From Novosphingobium sediminis (lineage in GTDB: Bacteria > Pseudomonadota > Alphaproteobacteria > Sphingomonadales > Sphingomonadaceae): a DNA stretch of 57,108 nucleotides. Positions 44,882 to 52,788 of the stretch are shown piece after piece. Below the pieces are notes generated by a model that was not told the DNA's origin, searched no databases, and saw nothing but the letters and a program-made list of their open reading frames with translations. Position 1 is the stretch's first letter, and each line of letters starts with the position of its first letter. Made by a program: the position numbers and the translations under genes. Where the stretch lies: NCBI RefSeq assembly GCF_007991615.1, contig NZ_BJYR01000028.1:1-57108 (forward strand), read 5' to 3'.

Positions 44882-45642
44882 CCACTGTCAGTCTAAGCTA
44901 CATTGCGACCCTCCAGCATGCGCAGTGGATGCTGGCAGCCGATGGACAATACCTCGAGCTCATTGGCAAACAGCGTTCGGTCAGCGCGGCCCAGCGCATG
45001 TTCCGCGAGTACAACGTTGCGCGCACGATATGGGGCAAAGATGGCTTAAAGAATTTTGCCGAGACCGTGTTCGACAAAGCTGCAAAGGTGCCGTGGCCGG
45101 CAACTTTGACGGATCGTGCCGATTGGTGCGCTACGCTGGCAGAAACGGCGTACAGGCCTACGGGAAAGAACGGCCAGCCTCAGGGCAGTGCTTATTCCGC
45201 TGCCACCAAGCTGGCGTGGTTCATCAATCCGGATGGCTGGACGATGTTTGACAAATTTGCGGGGATCGGACTCGGTGCATCTGATATCCGTTCTTTCTAT
45301 CGCGAGCTTGACGGTCTCGGTTTTGCCGGGGAGGCACAGAAGCTCAATGCTTGCATCGCAACGCATGGCTTCACCGGCATTTACGGTGAACGCATCATCG
45401 ACAAGTTTCTCATGAGCCGAGGCATGCTTTGGGATGCTAAGCTGCAAGATCAGGGCACTGAACGCGCCTCACTGCTCGCGCAGGCAGAGCGGTTTCTGGC
45501 AAACCTTGCAGGCATCCACTCCGCTGGCGATACCTTGGCAAAGCGCTTGCGCGATCTGGCCACAGATATCTCCAAAATACTGACCAATGATGCTTTTCTC
45601 GCTCCTGCGGCGCTGAAGAAGATGACAAAGCGAGGCGTTTGA
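44878..45642 (+). CDS. Hypothetical protein between Res and Mod
   Basis: 254 residues from GTG 44878, which overlaps the res stop (GTGA). It is largely helical, with VTTVSLSYIATLQHAQWML, VPWPATLTDRADWCATLAE, SAYSAATKLAWFINPDGWTMFDKFAG and LAKRLRDLATDISKIL. I do not recognise the family. The third-position GC is lower than in res and mod, suggesting a later insertion into the operon. The ATGA overlap with mod and the GTGA overlap with res imply a coordinated role, such as specificity, protection or coupling to an alternative effector. Confidence 0.7.
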   Translation: MTTVSLSYIATLQHAQWMLAADGQYLELIGKQRSVSAAQRMFREYNVARTIWGKDGLKNFAETVFDKAAKVPWPATLTDRADWCATLAETAYRPTGKNGQPQGSAYSAATKLAWFINPDGWTMFDKFAGIGLGASDIRSFYRELDGLGFAGEAQKLNACIATHGFTGIYGERIIDKFLMSRGMLWDAKLQDQGTERASLLAQAERFLANLAGIHSAGDTLAKRLRDLATDISKILTNDAFLAPAALKKMTKRGV

Positions 45643-48506
45643 ACATGGCCAAGCCCCCCCTGCGCGTTGATGCGCTCACCCATGATGAAGCCACGCGGCG
45701 CAATGCGCCCACGGCGGAGCTGGAGGCGTTTGTGCCGCCTGCGGTGAAGGCGCCGATCCTTAGCGCGTATGAGCGGCGCAATCCTGATCTTGATCCGCAG
45801 CTGGTGTGGCGAGGCAAGGATGTGGCGGATTGGTCGGACCTCGTCGTCGAAGCGCCGCCGCTGTATATTCAGGAGAAAATCCACCCCAAGGTGCTGATCG
45901 AGGATCTGAAGCGGGTTTCCCCGGGGAAACAGAACGATACGCCAGACCTGTTTGCCGATTTCAACGGCGTGCCGGCTGATGCGCGCACCGAATTCTATGC
46001 GCACGATCAGCACTGGTCCAACCGCATGATCCTGGGCGACGGGCTGAAGGTGATGGCATCGCTGGCGGAGCGCGAGGGGCTGAAGGGCCGGGTGCAGTGC
46101 ATCTATATCGATCCGCCCTATGGCATCAAATTCAACAGCAATTTCCAATGGAGCACCACGGACACGAAAGTGCAGGACGGCAAGTCCGACCACCTGACGC
46201 GTGAGCCGGAGCAGGTGAAGGCCTTCCGCGATACCTGGCGCGACGGCATCCACAGCTACCTGACCTATCTGCGCGACCGCCTGACCGTGGCGCGCGATCT
46301 GCTGACCGACAGCGGCAGCGTGTTCGTGCAGATCGGCGACGAGAATGTGCACCGGGTACGGGCGCTGATGGATGAAGTGTTTGGGGATGAGAACTGCGTT
46401 AGCCAAATCACAACCACAAAAACCGGAGGGCAGACCTCAAAGTATCTAGCGGGTGTGGCTGACTATGTACTCTGGTACGCTAAGGATTTCCGGGCACTTA
46501 AATTCCGACGACCTTGGGAATCAAAGGAATATGGCGGTGAAGGCGCGGATAAGTATCGTCTGATCGAGCTTCCGGAAGGTACTCGTAGACCGATACAAGA
46601 ATCGGACTTTTCTAGCGGCGTCGAGCTGAAAATATTCCGAAAAGACACTATCACGAGCCAACGCCCACCTGGTAGTTTCCCTGTTGATTTCCGTGGCCGG
46701 CAGGTAACTCCTAAGGCAAATTTCTGGAAGTCGGGTCCTGATGGAATGCGCAGGCTTGTCCGATCAAACCGGATTGAAGCGGAAGGCAATGGACTAGCTT
46801 ATGTTCGCTATCTGGATGATTTTAAAGCATACGAACGCGGGAATGTTTGGACGGACTTAGGGGGCGTTCAAAGCAGGAGTGACCCAAAGATCTATGTAGT
46901 TCAGACAGCAAGTTCGCTGATCCAGCGCTGCATCCTGATGACCACCGACCCCGGCGATCTCGTGCTCGATCCCACCTGCGGATCGGGCACCACGGCTTAT
47001 GTCGCCGAACAATGGGGCCGCCGCTGGATCACCATCGATACAAGCCGCGTCGCGCTCGCGCTGGCGCGGGCGCGGATCATGGGCGCGCGCTATCCGTGGT
47101 ATCTGCTGGCAGACAGCCCCGAAGGCCAGCGCAAGGAAGCCGAACTCACCCGCACCGTGCCCGCCACCACGCCCACGCACGGGCGGCTGCGCCAAGGCTT
47201 CGTCTATAAGCGCGTGCCGCACATCACGCTGAAGAGCATCGCCAACAACGCCGAGATCGATACGATTTGGGAAAGCTATCAGCCCCGGCTTGAGGCTTTG
47301 CGCGAAAGCCTGAACGCTGCGCTGGGCACCACGTGGCAGGAATGGGAAGTACCGCGCGAACTCGATACCACCCTCGTCACCCCCGCGAAGGCGGGGGTCC
47401 AGCAGGCGCAGCGCGATGCCGCCTGGATTCCCGCCTTCGCGGGAATGACGAAGGAAGGGCAGGGCAATGTGCTGGCGCTCCACGCCGCATGGTGGGACTT
47501 GCGCATCGCCCGGCAGAAGGAAATCGACGCCAGCATCGCCGCCAAGGCCGATACCGAATACCTCTATGACCAGCCCTATGACGACAAGGCCCGTGTCCGC
47601 GTGGCGGGGCCGTTCACGGTGGAAAGCCTCTCCCCCCACCGCGTGCCCGCCGTCGATGTGGACGACAGCCTGTTTGACGAGCTGGAAGCCGCCGCAGGCC
47701 GACGTCGCCCGGAAGAAGTGGGCGGCGGGGAAGCGGCAGACTTTGCCGCGATGGTCCTCGAAAACCTCAAGAAATCGGGCGTCCAGCAGGCCCACAAGGC
47801 CGACAGGCTGGTGTTTGAAAGCATCAAGGGCTGGCCCGGCCGCTTCCTCTGCGCCGAAGGCCGCGTGCGCCAGTCGTCCGATGCGGAAGATACCCCCCAG
47901 CGCCGCGCCGCGATCATGATCGGCCCGGAATACGGCACCGTCGCCCGCGCCGACCTGACCGCCGCCGCGCGCGAGGCGATGGAGGCGGGCTTCGACCTGC
48001 TGATCGCCGCCGCGTTCAACTTTGATGCCCACGCCAGCGAATTCACCCACATGGGCGCGCTGACGGTGCTGCAAGCGCGGATCAACCCCGATCTGCACAT
48101 GCCAGACCTCGCCAATACGGGCGCGGGCAACCTCTTCACCGTGTTCGGCGAACCCGATATCGCGGTGCACGATGAAGGCGATGGGCAGGTCTCCATCGAA
48201 GTGGCCGGGGTGGACATGTACAAGGGCGGCCAGATCGAAAGCGGCAACGCCGACGACATCGCCGTGTGGTTCATCGATACCGACTACAACTACGAAAGCT
48301 TCTTCGTGCGCCACGCCTATTTCCCCGGCGCAAACGACCCCTACAAGGCGCTGAAAACCACGCTGAAGGCGGAGATCGACGCGGAGGCATGGGAGAGCTT
48401 GAAGCGCACAAGGTCTCGGCCCTTCGCCCGCCCGGCCGGGGGCAGGGTGGCGGTGAAGGTGATCAACCACCTTGGGGATGAGGTGATGAAGGTGGTGGTG
48501 GTTTGA
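45639..48506 (+). CDS. Type III-like DNA methyltransferase Mod (beta class)
   Basis: 955 residues. Motif IV DPPYGIKFNS lies near residue 157; motif I LDPTCGSGTTAYVAEQWG lies near 445. The order IV, target-recognition domain, I is that of beta-class N6-adenine/N4-cytosine methyltransferases such as type III Mod. A large C-terminal extension of about 450 residues is present. The stretch 46390-46915 between the motifs has clearly more A/T at third positions than its flanks, a sign of an exchanged target-recognition domain. A palindromic repeat (47375-47450) is inserted in frame and translated. A parS-like palindrome lies at 45915. The next gene starts on the stop (TGATG). Confidence 0.9.
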   Translation: MNMAKPPLRVDALTHDEATRRNAPTAELEAFVPPAVKAPILSAYERRNPDLDPQLVWRGKDVADWSDLVVEAPPLYIQEKIHPKVLIEDLKRVSPGKQNDTPDLFADFNGVPADARTEFYAHDQHWSNRMILGDGLKVMASLAEREGLKGRVQCIYIDPPYGIKFNSNFQWSTTDTKVQDGKSDHLTREPEQVKAFRDTWRDGIHSYLTYLRDRLTVARDLLTDSGSVFVQIGDENVHRVRALMDEVFGDENCVSQITTTKTGGQTSKYLAGVADYVLWYAKDFRALKFRRPWESKEYGGEGADKYRLIELPEGTRRPIQESDFSSGVELKIFRKDTITSQRPPGSFPVDFRGRQVTPKANFWKSGPDGMRRLVRSNRIEAEGNGLAYVRYLDDFKAYERGNVWTDLGGVQSRSDPKIYVVQTASSLIQRCILMTTDPGDLVLDPTCGSGTTAYVAEQWGRRWITIDTSRVALALARARIMGARYPWYLLADSPEGQRKEAELTRTVPATTPTHGRLRQGFVYKRVPHITLKSIANNAEIDTIWESYQPRLEALRESLNAALGTTWQEWEVPRELDTTLVTPAKAGVQQAQRDAAWIPAFAGMTKEGQGNVLALHAAWWDLRIARQKEIDASIAAKADTEYLYDQPYDDKARVRVAGPFTVESLSPHRVPAVDVDDSLFDELEAAAGRRRPEEVGGGEAADFAAMVLENLKKSGVQQAHKADRLVFESIKGWPGRFLCAEGRVRQSSDAEDTPQRRAAIMIGPEYGTVARADLTAAAREAMEAGFDLLIAAAFNFDAHASEFTHMGALTVLQARINPDLHMPDLANTGAGNLFTVFGEPDIAVHDEGDGQVSIEVAGVDMYKGGQIESGNADDIAVWFIDTDYNYESFFVRHAYFPGANDPYKALKTTLKAEIDAEAWESLKRTRSRPFARPAGGRVAVKVINHLGDEVMKVVVV
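45915..45930. promoter_or_regulatory. parS-like palindrome, copy C (inside mod)
   Basis: The 16-base perfect palindrome GTTTCCCCGGGGAAAC, identical to the core of copies A and B, 13.5 kb away in the coding sequence of the methyltransferase. An exact 16-mer is not expected by chance in a sequence of this size. Confidence 0.5.
47375..47450. repeat. Sphingomonad-type palindromic repeat inserted in mod
   Basis: Two 27-base arms (47375-47401 and 47424-47450) are near reverse complements and each contains its own hairpin: CCCCCGCGAAGGCGGGGG in the first and CCCGCCTTCGCGGG in the second. The unit is translated in frame as VTPAKAGV...WIPAFAGMTK, the common translated form of a repeat dispersed in alphaproteobacterial, especially sphingomonad, genomes. 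Its presence inside a reading frame without breaking it is notable. Confidence 0.85.
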
Positions 48507-48955
48507 TGGAGATCGCGCATTTATGTGCTCGGGCCGACCGAGGCACTCTCTTCGAGGACATGCGTGTATTAGACCTGAGGCAACCTCACCTGAGAGATAT
48601 GCCGCTCTGTGCCGATCAAGCGGCTAAAGTGGTGTGTACGATCGTTTTACCAAAGATGCTGCGCATAGATGGGCGACCTGACATGCGCTATAATAGCTCA
48701 TTTCCTGACGTTACAAAAAGTTGGCCAATTGTAAAATTGGTTCAAATTCTGGATCGGATCAAGCTGGAAGGTGACATGACTGCGCCTAATCATGTTTGGG
48801 TGAATGAAAGATTTCGACCTGCTCAGGTTACCAGTTATGGTGTGTGCTTTCTCGATTGGCCTCTAATCCCGCTTTATCGTTCTGGAGGGTACAACGGGTT
48901 TTGTGAAAACATAGATGCGCTCGTCGATGTACTCGACGAGATATCGGCCCCATGA
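48506..48955 (+). CDS. Small hypothetical protein of the R-M operon
   Basis: 149 residues from the ATG overlapping the mod stop (TGATG). Parts: MEIAHLCARADRGTLFEDMRVLDL, KVVCTIVLPKMLRIDGRPD, WPIVKLVQILDRIKLE and HVWVNERFRPAQVTSYGVCFLDWPLIPLY. No family recognised. Base composition is more A/T-rich than both neighbours, so it looks like a recent insertion into the operon. The stop overlaps the following helicase (ATGA). It might be an antitoxin or specificity partner of the RelE-fused helicase, but nothing in the sequence proves it. Confidence 0.65.
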   Translation: MEIAHLCARADRGTLFEDMRVLDLRQPHLRDMPLCADQAAKVVCTIVLPKMLRIDGRPDMRYNSSFPDVTKSWPIVKLVQILDRIKLEGDMTAPNHVWVNERFRPAQVTSYGVCFLDWPLIPLYRSGGYNGFCENIDALVDVLDEISAP

Positions 48956-51033
48956 ACCTCCTCTGGTCCTCCACCTTCACCGCCGCGCTGGGCAAGCTTT
49001 CGCCGCAGGAGCAGAAGCAGGTCAAGCTGACGGCGACCGATCTGCTGTTCGATCCCAAGGGGAACGGGCTGCAGCAGCACCGTGTGGAGGCGGCGCCCGG
49101 GTTCTGGACGGTGCGGGTCAATCAGGACGTGCGCATCGTGCTGCACAAGCAGGGCGAGCAGACCTTGCTGGCCTATGTCGGCCATCACAATGACGCCTAC
49201 CGCTGGGCTGAGCGCCGCAAGCTGGTGCCGCATGAACGCACGGGGGCGATGCAGTTCGTCGAGGTGATCGACTCGGAGACCGATTTTGGCCGCGAGCGGA
49301 TGACATGCCGTGGTTATGTCGATCTGCCGCAGGGGCAGACGCTGCTGCTCGAGCCCGATCTGCCGCAGCGCCCGTTTGCGGGGCTGGGCGAGGATCAGCT
49401 GCTCGATGTCGGCGTGCCGCGTGACTGGTTGGGGCAGGTGCGCGATGCGCTGTCCACCGAAGTTGATGAACTGTTCAGCCATCTCCCCGCCGAGGCCGCC
49501 GAAGCGTTGCTCGATTTTGCGACAGGCGGCAGGCTGGAAGACCACATCGCGCAGCGAGCCGAACCGGGCGCGGATCCTTTTGCGCACCCCGATGCGCAGC
49601 GGCGTTTCCGCGTGCTGGACAACATCGAGGAACTGCGCGCCGCGCTCGATCAGCCGTTCGAGCAGTGGGCGGTGTTCCTCCACCCGGTGCAGCGCGCGTT
49701 GGTGGAGCGGGCGTGGAAGGGGCCGGCGCGGATTTCGGGATCGGCGGGCACAGGCAAGACCATCGTGGCGCTGCACCGCGCGGCGCATATCGCACGGAGC
49801 GATCCGGCGGCGCGGGTGCTGCTGACGACGTTTTCAAAGCCGCTGGCGCTCGCGCTGGAGCGCAAGCGCGATGTTCTGACCGCCGCCGAGCCGGAGCTAC
49901 GGGCGCGGATCGTGGTCCGCCCGCTCGATCAGGCGGCGACCGAGCTTTACACCCGCGCGTTCAGCCAGCCCAACCGGGCGACCGAAGCGCAAGTCCGCGC
50001 GGCGATTGCCGAGGCGCGCAAGACCGGGCTGGGCGGCGCGCTGGGCGAGGCATTCCTGTTCGAGGAATGGACCGAGCTGGTCGACGCGTGGGGCGTGGCG
50101 GATGCGGAAAGCTATGCGACGCTGCCGCGGATCGGCCGGCGCACCCGGCTCGGTCCCCAGCAGCGCGCGGCGGCGTGGGGTGTGTTTGCCTACGTGCGCG
50201 AATGGCTGGCGCAGCGGCGGTTGGTCACGTGGGCCGCGATCTATGGCGCGCTGACGGATTGGCTGGAACGCGGCGGGGACCTCGGCTTCAGTCATGTGGT
50301 GGTGGACGAGGCGCAGGACCTTTCCGTGGCGCAAGTTCGGTTTCTGGGGCAGCTCGGCAAAGGCCGGGCAGACGCGCTGATGCTGGCGGGCGATGTGGGT
50401 CAGCGCATTTTCCACCTGCCGTTCAGCTGGGCCAAGCTGGGGCTGGACGTGCGCGGTCGCAGCCATTGCCTGAAGGTCAACTACCGCACCTCGCACCAGA
50501 TCCGCGTGGCTGCTGACCGGCTGCTGCCCCCCGCGATCAGCGACATGGACGGCATCGAGGACGGGCGGCGCGGGACTGTCTCGGTGTTCGATGGGCCGGA
50601 GCCGTTGGTGTCGCTGGCAGACGACGCGGCGGGCGAACAACAGGCGGTGGCAGATTGGCTGCGCGAATGCCTGTCTGAAGGTATCGAGCCGCATGAGATC
50701 GCGCTGCTGGTGCGCAGCGAAGCTCAGCTCGCCCGCGCGCGGGCTGCCGCCAAAGCCGCCTGGCTAGACCCGTACAACGCGCAAGGAGTAGCAGTCATGC
50801 CCATGCACGGGGCCAAGGGACTCGAGTTCCGGGCCGTGTGCGTGATGGCGTGCGATGAGGACATCCTGCCCGACCCCGCTCGCCTCGCCGCCATCGGTGA
50901 CGTGGCGGAACTGGAAGCCGCCTATGAAACTGAACGGCACTTGCTCTACGTTGCCTGCACGCGCGCAAGGGACCGCTTGCTGGTGAGCGGCTTGGCACCG
51001 GGAAGTGAATTTCTGGATGATTTCAAGCCATAA
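48952..51033 (+). CDS. RelE/ParE-like domain fused to a UvrD/Rep helicase
   Basis: 693 residues. The first ~90 look like a RelE/ParE-fold domain: STFTAALGKLSPQEQKQVK, then GFWTVRVNQDVRIVL and LLAYVGHHNDAYRWAERRK. The UvrD-type superfamily 1 helicase follows: Walker A ISGSAGTGKTIVALHRAA near 265, FSHVVVDEAQDLS near 450, LKVNYRTSHQIR, VMPMHGAKGLEF and LLYVACTRARDRLLVSG. The enzyme unwinds DNA 3' to 5' in this family. The fused toxin-like domain may bind RNA or DNA rather than poison the cell, since there is no obvious antitoxin. It is the last gene of the coupled operon and lies 68 bases upstream of druH. Confidence 0.88.
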   Translation: MNLLWSSTFTAALGKLSPQEQKQVKLTATDLLFDPKGNGLQQHRVEAAPGFWTVRVNQDVRIVLHKQGEQTLLAYVGHHNDAYRWAERRKLVPHERTGAMQFVEVIDSETDFGRERMTCRGYVDLPQGQTLLLEPDLPQRPFAGLGEDQLLDVGVPRDWLGQVRDALSTEVDELFSHLPAEAAEALLDFATGGRLEDHIAQRAEPGADPFAHPDAQRRFRVLDNIEELRAALDQPFEQWAVFLHPVQRALVERAWKGPARISGSAGTGKTIVALHRAAHIARSDPAARVLLTTFSKPLALALERKRDVLTAAEPELRARIVVRPLDQAATELYTRAFSQPNRATEAQVRAAIAEARKTGLGGALGEAFLFEEWTELVDAWGVADAESYATLPRIGRRTRLGPQQRAAAWGVFAYVREWLAQRRLVTWAAIYGALTDWLERGGDLGFSHVVVDEAQDLSVAQVRFLGQLGKGRADALMLAGDVGQRIFHLPFSWAKLGLDVRGRSHCLKVNYRTSHQIRVAADRLLPPAISDMDGIEDGRRGTVSVFDGPEPLVSLADDAAGEQQAVADWLRECLSEGIEPHEIALLVRSEAQLARARAAAKAAWLDPYNAQGVAVMPMHGAKGLEFRAVCVMACDEDILPDPARLAAIGDVAELEAAYETERHLLYVACTRARDRLLVSGLAPGSEFLDDFKP

Positions 51034-51101
51034 CGACCGAATCTGTCATATCACTCGCTGATCGAACGCTTTACGCTTGGGTTAGACTGGACGGGGGCTT
51101 G

Positions 51102-52787
51102 ATGGGCGACGAGGTACAGGATGGCGATGGCACACCTGAAGCGGAAACGGATTGGCGCAGCCTGATTGATGCGGCGACCAGTCTTGAAGCACTTGCCGAA
51201 ATTGATCGCCGACTAGAGCAACAGGGGCCTGCTGCGCGGAAGTGGCGGATGTCTGTCATCCTGCGCCGCAGTGCCTTGCGCGGCCGCAGGCTGGTGCCGC
51301 GGCCCAAGCAGCTGACGCAGCCTGCCGTCGCCTTTGCTGCAGGCTTTGGCCTGCCAGCCCCCGATGGCAGGCGCCTGCACGCTTATCGCCTGACCAAGGC
51401 GCAATTCGATGCTCTCCAGCAGGATCTGTCGCGGCGGGGAAGCTATGCTTCACTGGAAATCGGCTACACGCCCGGGCTGTTTGCGCTCTGGGCCTCAGAA
51501 TGGTTTCGCCGTTGCTACTCTGGCGGTGTGCGGCGCTGGGATGATCTGACACGGGCCCTGGGATTGCCGGCGCCGGGCCAGACCCAGCAGAACACGCTGC
51601 GGGACGTAACCCGCAAGGGCCTGCAGCAATGGCAGCGCCCGGTCTTCCATGCGGACAGCATGACGCAGTATCTCGCCACTCTAGCACGTGAGGGAGGCTT
51701 CCCGGCCTGTGCTGTCGCTGGTGGTGCGCAGGGCTGGGCGAAGACTGTGCTGGAGGCGGTCGTCGCCGCCTTGTTGGGCGCGCCGACTGCAGGTGAGTCT
51801 GAGGCATTGGAATTTGCCCGACAGCAGAAGGCGCGGCTGAAGGCCATTTTCAGCGATGATGAGTTCATTCAGCTCTGCGCGGATCTCGCTCTGGCGATCG
51901 TGCAATTGCGGCGCGAAGCAGAGCCCTATGCCGTGGCCGCCAACTTGCCCCTCGCCGCCTGGCTGGGGCTGAACCGGCCAGACTGGCGCGAGCTCCTGCC
52001 AATTTCGACCGGCGATGCCGACGCCGATGCCTTGGTTGAGACGCTGATGAAGGTCGACGCGGTGTCCGGCTCGATCGTGCATGTTGAGCGAATGTTGGTG
52101 CGCGATGGGGAAGGGGGCCTCTGGCACGAAGCGGCCCGGATCGGTCTGGATGGAGAGATCCCCGGCGGAGCCATGGCTGGCGTTGATACGTCGTATGGGC
52201 GTTTGCGCGGATTTGCTGCCGGGCCAATGGCGCGGCATCTTCCCGGCGAACTGGCGCTGTTTGATCCGCCCGCTGTGGAGGAAACCGCCTGGAGCGTGCA
52301 ATCGGGCAGGTATGCACGCGGCATTCTGCGGCTGCCCTTTGCTTGTGCCGTGCAGATCGACTTGCGCGCCGGGGAACGGTCTGTCGGACGGATAGAGCTG
52401 CCAAGCGGAAAACCGCGCCGGGGCCAGCTTCTGGTCGCCGCGCTGGAGGAAGGCAGTGCGGAGGAGCCGCGCTTACTGCGTGTGATCGGGTCCGGATCGG
52501 GAAGCTACCGTCAGACCGAGCTCTTTCTGCAGGTTCCCAAGGAATGGGCCGTGCTGCCGATTGACGGAGGCAGCGTGCTTCCTCTCGGCCCAGGCGTGGG
52601 GGATACCGCGCTGTGGCGTGTTAGCGGCGGAACCCGGCTTATCGATCCGCTGAACGATTGCTACCGCATCTTGTGCGGGCAGGCGGCAAGCCAGACCGTG
52701 CGCATCGACATGATCGGCAATGCACCGGCATGGGCCGAGGTAAGCGGTTCGGGGTCGGTACACAGAACGGACCCAGATATACGCTAA
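51102..52787 (+). pseudogene. druH: DruH amino-terminal part, cut by a Tn3-family transposon
   Basis: Starts at ATG 51102 with a GGGGG ribosome-binding site. Native sequence runs to 52750; the remaining codons are read from the transposon end and stop in it (TAA). About 550 residues are native, including YTPGLFALWASEWFRRCYSGGVRRWDDL and IGNAPAWAEVSG. The next native codon is continued at base 4 of this window (GGTTC duplication). Together with 1-1720 it restores a 1121-residue DruH upstream of druE. As a result, DruH is not made whole from this copy. Downstream expression of druE and zor genes may be affected by polarity or may depend on a promoter in the transposon. Confidence 0.85.
52746..52750. 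repeat. Target duplication GGTTC (left copy)
   Basis: GGTTC precedes the left inverted repeat. The matching right copy is truncated to TTC at bases 1-3 of this window. Five bases is the size expected for Tn3-family insertion. Confidence 0.8.
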
Positions 52788-52788
52788 G
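52751..52788. repeat. Left 38-bp terminal inverted repeat of the Tn3-family element
   Basis: A 38-base terminus beginning GGGGTC and ending ACGCTAAG, exactly the length and end bases of Tn3/Tn21-type inverted repeats. The tnpA stop codon lies inside it. The partner repeat is outside the window. Confidence 0.88.

Noticed and set aside
46857..48470. A 537-codon leftward open frame opposite mod
   Set aside because: It is antisense to the methyltransferase motif I and C-terminal region; the composition is artefactual for GC-rich DNA.
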